From positions 1-17,700 of the forward strand of contig CATZIC010000044.1 in assembly GCA_958419945.1 (NCBI GenBank): DNA of 17,700 nt, in the 5' to 3' direction. The notes under the pieces are model-generated. The model did no database searches, was not told the DNA's origin, and saw only the letters and a list, made by a program, of their open reading frames with translations. Both the position numbers and the translations under genes were made by a program. Source of the DNA: an uncultured Clostridia bacterium (GTDB lineage Bacteria > Bacillota > Clostridia > Christensenellales > Borkfalkiaceae). Shown one piece after another: positions 14,990-17,700 of this stretch (its first letter is position 1; every line of letters starts with the position of its first letter).

Positions 14990-16087
14990 TTAAGCTGTTT
15001 CTTCTCCGCTTCTTACGTTAGCTTCAATAAAAAGCTTGTAAGTAGGCTTTTCAGCATAACTATCAGCGTAAATTACAGCGGACATTGCAGTCTGTATTTC
15101 GGCAAGATAAGTTTGCACCTTAGTTTGGTCGCCCTCTTTTACGTAATCATCAAGAGTTTTCGAACCCATATCGGCTTTCATTTCGTTGCTGAAATAGGTA
15201 TCAAGTGATACAACATTGTTAACGACTGCCTGAAGTTTTAAGAGTTCAAGCTGAATTTGGTTAGTGGTGTGGCTGGCAGCTGAAAGGCCGGTTGCCGCAT
15301 TAAACTCATTCCACCTACCCTCATTTATAAGTGTAGCGGGGTTAGTATTGTTGTATCTAGCGCCCCACTTGAAAGTAAACTGTCTACCGACAAATGTTAC
15401 TTCGTTGTTGGAACCCTTTGACAGGGTAACAGGACCACTTGTCAAACTTGCACCACTTAAATCAGTGATATTCGCAAAAGAAATCTTTTCGGTATCGCTT
15501 CCCGTAGCACTGCTGTTTTCAATCTTAGGAATAGGATTGCCTGAATAATCAACTGCATAAGAAGGAAGTTCAACATACGCATTTGCGGCATTATAATTGC
15601 CCCATTTGCCATCGCTGCCTTTTGTAAATCCTGCAGCTGCAATTATAGAATCAGGTACTTTTACAGAGAAGTTGAGTACGCCAACCCTGTGTGCGTTTTT
15701 AATTTTTCCTGTGAAGGAGAAAGTCAAACTTTCAGGTTTGTCTTGTCCGCTTTCGCCGGTCGTCCAGGTAATTAAACCGTTAGCATTTGCCGGTGCAGCA
15801 TAAACAATGTCATACTTTTGGGTATCGTCTATACCTTCAGGTGAACCGGTATAACCAACCAATTCAAAACCTTCGTTAATATTATCGATTACAATTTCGA
15901 TATTTGCCTGAGAAACTGACTGTGTTACGACACCGCCGGTGCCTTGTGCCGTGGAGTTGGTGGAAATCAACCATGCGGCGAAACCTACTGCGGTTAAGGT
16001 AACCATAGCGAACATTGCTACGCCGAAAGCAAGCGCTCTACGGCCGAATGCACGCCTTGTAGATCTTTTTTTATTGTTATTTGCCAT
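14990..16087 (-). CDS. TasA-like surface protein 2 with SipW-type signal sequence
   Basis: 365 residues. A basic N-terminus (NNNKKRSTRRAFGRR) leads to a hydrophobic segment ending TAVGFAAWLISTN, the long SipW-dependent type of signal, with cleavage expected near FAA|W by analogy with TasA. The mature part is a beta-rich, polar protein without enzymatic motifs. It has a FTFKWGARYNN segment (about 240-250), a helical stretch and a closing YKLFIEANV strand. The upstream paralogue has the same order (LTYAWGQYG, helix, TYYLRLAVV). An AGGAG site lies 10 bases before the ATG, and the upstream stop is 32 bp away, so both are co-transcribed. It is likely secreted, matured by the SipW-like peptidase and assembled on the surface as fibre subunit or fibre anchor. 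TasA identity rests on the signal and context, not on full-length similarity. Confidence 0.8.
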   Translation of the reverse strand: MANNNKKRSTRRAFGRRALAFGVAMFAMVTLTAVGFAAWLISTNSTAQGTGGVVTQSVSQANIEIVIDNINEGFELVGYTGSPEGIDDTQKYDIVYAAPANANGLITWTTGESGQDKPESLTFSFTGKIKNAHRVGVLNFSVKVPDSIIAAAGFTKGSDGKWGNYNAANAYVELPSYAVDYSGNPIPKIENSSATGSDTEKISFANITDLSGASLTSGPVTLSKGSNNEVTFVGRQFTFKWGARYNNTNPATLINEGRWNEFNAATGLSAASHTTNQIQLELLKLQAVVNNVVSLDTYFSNEMKADMGSKTLDDYVKEGDQTKVQTYLAEIQTAMSAVIYADSYAEKPTYKLFIEANVRSGEETA

Positions 16088-16119
16088 GATTTATGTACTC
16101 CTAAATGTGGTGTGTCGGA

Positions 16120-16959
16120 TTAGGCCACAACTGCAAGACGCAAATAGTATGTAGCTTTATTTAATGCGTTTAAAGTATTTAAAGCAGTCGTCGCTTTAGT
16201 CCTAATTTCAGAACCGTTTGCTGTACGATTAAAATGGAAATAAGGATTTTCAGCTGTACTGTTGTCGCCATACTGACCCCAAGCATAAGTTAAGGTAACC
16301 GTTGCAGTTGCATACTTGTTATTGTTGGCGTCATCGGGATTTTCACTATTATTATAAATCGTAAATGCACTTGCATTCAATTTTACTGATATACCGTCGG
16401 TCATGTTGCCACCCGCAACAGGGGTAATCTTATCAGTTACTGCGGTCCAAGTAGGTAAAGCTAGTATACCGTTCGTTACAGCTGCAGCATACTTTGTTGC
16501 AGTGGTATTTTCAGTTGTAGAAGTTTCACCATTAGCCAAGCCACTCAATGTCACCTGTACACTATCAGTACCTAAAAGAGTTTCAACGGTACGACCAGTA
16601 GCAAAAGCAACGTCGGGTGTGATAGTTACAGTGAAAGTAGCCATTAATTGCTCCGTTTCTGTATTTGCATCGAACTTAAACCAATCATAGGCAGGAGTCG
16701 GAGTAGTCGCAGCGGGTTTGCCAAAAATAACCAAGTCGGTACCTTTTTTGGTAATATTACCCTCGCCGTCCTTTTCAGTTGCAGTTACAGGATCGATTGT
16801 TACGGTATAGTAATCATTACTTACGTCATAGGTAACAAAGTTGCCGGTTGCGGTGTCAGAGGTGTCGTTACCGGTGATGAGCCATGCAGCGAAACCAACG
16901 CTGACAAGTGCTACTACCATACATACGCTGAGTATGGGGAGTAAAAACTTTCTTTTCAT
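16120..16959 (-). CDS. TasA-like surface protein 1 with SipW-type signal sequence
   Basis: 279 residues, first gene of the locus. The signal runs from MKRKFLLP to VSVGFAAWLITGN, the same GFAAWLI core as its downstream paralogue, and fits the SipW-dependent class. The mature chain is Thr/Asn/Ala-rich and beta-rich (TDSVQVTLSGLANG, KYATATVTLTYAWG), with a short helix before the final TYYLRLAVVA strand. There are no cysteines after the signal and no catalytic motif. A strong AAGGAG site precedes the ATG by 5 bases, just inside a small 5' UTR hairpin. Codons such as ACA, ACT, GCA and GTT are more frequent than in the neighbouring genes, which may reflect high expression or a different origin. The probable role is as subunit of a surface fibre or matrix, with the second protein as partner. 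Confidence 0.8.
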   Translation of the reverse strand: MKRKFLLPILSVCMVVALVSVGFAAWLITGNDTSDTATGNFVTYDVSNDYYTVTIDPVTATEKDGEGNITKKGTDLVIFGKPAATTPTPAYDWFKFDANTETEQLMATFTVTITPDVAFATGRTVETLLGTDSVQVTLSGLANGETSTTENTTATKYAAAVTNGILALPTWTAVTDKITPVAGGNMTDGISVKLNASAFTIYNNSENPDDANNNKYATATVTLTYAWGQYGDNSTAENPYFHFNRTANGSEIRTKATTALNTLNALNKATYYLRLAVVA

Positions 16960-16964
16960 GATTT

Positions 16965-17014
16965 CTCCTTTTTTCCGCTTGATTTTAGCGGAATCAATTT
17001 ATTTCAATATTATA
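16965..17014 (-). promoter_or_regulatory. Candidate -10 box and 5' UTR hairpin upstream of the TasA-like genes
   Basis: A TATAAT lies on the minus strand at 17014-17009, but no matching -35 is seen at the usual distance. Between it and the ribosome site (AAGGAG, 16970-16965) a perfect 7-bp hairpin TTCCGCT/AGCGGAA (16973-16979 and 16987-16993) sits three bases from the Shine-Dalgarno sequence. It could affect mRNA stability or translation. Confidence 0.4.
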
Positions 17015-17048
17015 TTTGCGGGCTTACGTCCGTAGATACCAAGGTAAT

Positions 17049-17106
17049 GAAATGGCTACGCCATGAAATTCGTCTCACGACGAGTGAGATTTGCCTTGCG
17101 GCAAGT
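17049..17106. repeat. Tandem GAAAT-hairpin array, block 1 (three units)
   Basis: Three head-to-tail units, each starting GAAAT or GAGAT and forming its own small hairpin: ATGGC-TAC-GCCAT (unit 17049-17064), ATTCGTC-TCAC-GACGAGT (17065-17085) and ATTTGCC-TTGC-GGCAAGT (17086-17106). The stem sequences differ while the lead-in and geometry are kept. Confidence 0.75.
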
Positions 17107-17128
17107 TGGCACAAAGATTTAAAATAAT

Positions 17129-17197
17129 TATTGAAGTTCCCTGCGGGAACGACAATCCCTCAGGCACTACGTGCCAGCCCCCTTTACACAAAGGGGC
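17129..17197. repeat. Paired-hairpin intergenic repeat, copy 2
   Basis: The hairpin GTTCCC-TGC-GGGAAC (17136-17150) and the spacer ACAATCCCTCAG match the copy at 3401. The second hairpin is GGCAC-TAC-GTGCC (17163-17175). A third, CCCCTTT-ACAC-AAAGGGG (17179-17196), follows. Confidence 0.75.
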
Positions 17198-17233
17198 CAA
17201 ACAAGGATTTAAAATCATTATATAAAAATGGTC

Positions 17234-17260
17234 GATAACAGGCTTATAGCGGTTTTTTCA
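17234..17260 (+). repeat. Dispersed GGCTTATAG-T-run motif
   Basis: GATAACAGGCTTATAGCGG followed by six T. It has the same orientation as the other copies in the window. Confidence 0.55.
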
Positions 17261-17289
17261 TGTTTTTTCGCTCGTACCCGCCGCGGTTT

Positions 17290-17327
17290 CTGGATTGCCA
17301 CGGAGCTTCTGCTCCTCGCAATGACGG
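17290..17327. repeat. ATTGC...GCAATGACGG intergenic repeat, distant copy
   Basis: CTGGATTGCCACGGAGC, then TTCTGCTCCTCGCAATGACGG. The inner GGAGC/GCTCC arms form an extra stem not present in the 3319 copy. It belongs to the same family as the cluster at 3319-3624. Confidence 0.7.
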
Positions 17328-17413
17328 AGAGAGATACCCCGCTGACGTTGCCTTATTTATATAATATGGAAACAGACAAGTGCTGTTTTTGCGGTTTTTT
17401 GCCAAAATATGGC

Positions 17414-17529
17414 GACAACGGGCTTATAGCCCCACTTTTCGCCTTTCGGCGAGTGAGATTCGTCTGAAGACGAGTGAAATAGCTATCGCTATGAAATGGC
17501 TTCGCCGTGAAATACGCCTTGCGGCGTGT
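17414..17529. repeat. Tandem GAAAT-hairpin array, block 2, joined to a GGGCTTATAG motif
   Basis: A dispersed-motif copy (GACAACGGGCTTATAGCCCC, 17414-17433) runs into a hairpin TTCGCC/GGCGAG. Four GAAAT/GAGAT units follow: 17455-17475 (stem around CGTC/GACG), 17476-17492 (ATAGC/GCTAT), 17493-17508 (ATGGC/GCCGT with a G-T pair) and 17509-17529 (ACGCC/GGCGT). The arrangement matches block 1 at 17049. Apart from these repeats, 17107-17596 holds no gene I can support. Confidence 0.7.
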
Positions 17530-17559
17530 TATGGATTCAAAGTAATTATAAAAAGTAGC

Positions 17560-17586
17560 GATAAGCGGCTTATAGGCCGATTTTTC
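17560..17586. repeat. Dispersed CGGCTTATAGGCCG-T-run motif, closest to a hairpin
   Basis: GATAAGCGGCTTATAGGCCG followed by a T-run. CGGC and GCCG can pair. It lies 11 bp beyond the stop codon of the partial minus-strand gene at 17597. In that direction the hairpin is followed by a T-rich stretch some 11 bases later, so it could act as a weak terminator. Confidence 0.5.
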
Positions 17587-17596
17587 GGGAATATTT

Positions 17597-17700
17597 TTAT
17601 TTGTTCATATCTAAAATTCCCTTGATGAAGCCGATAATAAACGCAAAAACGTGGATAAAGGCTTCTTTAAGGAAAAGTAATATTGCAATAAAAACTTTTA
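17597..17700 (-). CDS. C-terminal end of an unidentified membrane protein (5' end outside window)
   Basis: On the minus strand the frame is open from the window edge to a TAA at 17599-17597. It encodes about 33 residues: KVFIAILLFLKEAF, then IHVFAFIIGFIKGIL, ending DMNK. The composition (Phe/Ile/Leu-rich with a few Lys) is that of a membrane helix or amphipathic C-terminus. Codon use is coherent with neighbouring genes, and the stop is followed by a repeat hairpin, which supports a real gene end. It is too short to assign a family. It would be transcribed in the same direction as the TasA-like locus, about 640 bp upstream of it. Confidence 0.5.
   Translation of the reverse strand, partial: KVFIAILLFLKEAFIHVFAFIIGFIKGILDMNK

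Noticed and set aside
17228..17467. 79-residue plus-strand frame
   Set aside because: It runs across three different repeat families and has no coherent codon use.
17049..17529. CRISPR array
   Set aside because: There is no constant repeat with unique spacers; units are abutting hairpins of 16-21 bases with changing stems, and no cas genes are present.

Overview
The window looks like chromosomal DNA from a Gram-positive, Clostridia-like member of the Bacillota, probably an uncultured gut species. The reasons are strong GGAGG-type ribosome binding sites, a lipobox lipoprotein, SipW/TasA-type surface proteins, a clostridial-style GH3 glucosidase, and intergenic repeats of the ATTGC...GCAATGACGG type. 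The taxonomy is inference; there is no rRNA or marker gene here.

Layout. Positions 1-3246 (plus strand) hold a GH3 beta-glycosidase whose 5' end lies outside the window, followed 11 bp later by an Mrr-type PD-(D/E)xK endonuclease-like gene. Positions 3247-3804 hold no gene. They carry several dispersed repeats and two perfect hairpin terminators where the plus-strand pair converges with a long minus-strand gene cluster. Positions 3805-16959 (minus strand, read right to left) form one envelope locus: two paralogous TasA-like proteins with SipW-type signal sequences; a terminator; a SipW-like signal peptidase; a membrane-anchored McrB-like AAA+ ATPase; a zinc-ribbon protein with DUF2357/McrC-like features; an ABC ATPase; an ABC-2-type permease; a membrane-anchored beta-helix-like surface protein; and a lipoprotein with an InlB-type repeat. 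Positions 16960-17596 are a dense patchwork of hairpin repeats. Positions 17597-17700 hold the C-terminal end of another minus-strand membrane protein.

How the genes may work together (inference). SipW-like peptidases mature TasA/camelysin-type proteins, which build surface fibres. The peptidase here is followed by a coupled block of an ATPase, its presumed partner, an ABC transporter and two surface proteins. Overlapping start and stop codons join the zinc-ribbon protein to the ABC ATPase, the permease to the beta-helix protein, and the beta-helix protein to the lipoprotein. The locus reads as a dedicated machine for maturing, exporting or assembling the two TasA-like proteins. Its unusual feature is an AAA+ motor of the McrB type, normally known from restriction, fitted with four membrane helices instead of a DNA-binding domain. 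This is the best candidate for an undescribed system in the window.
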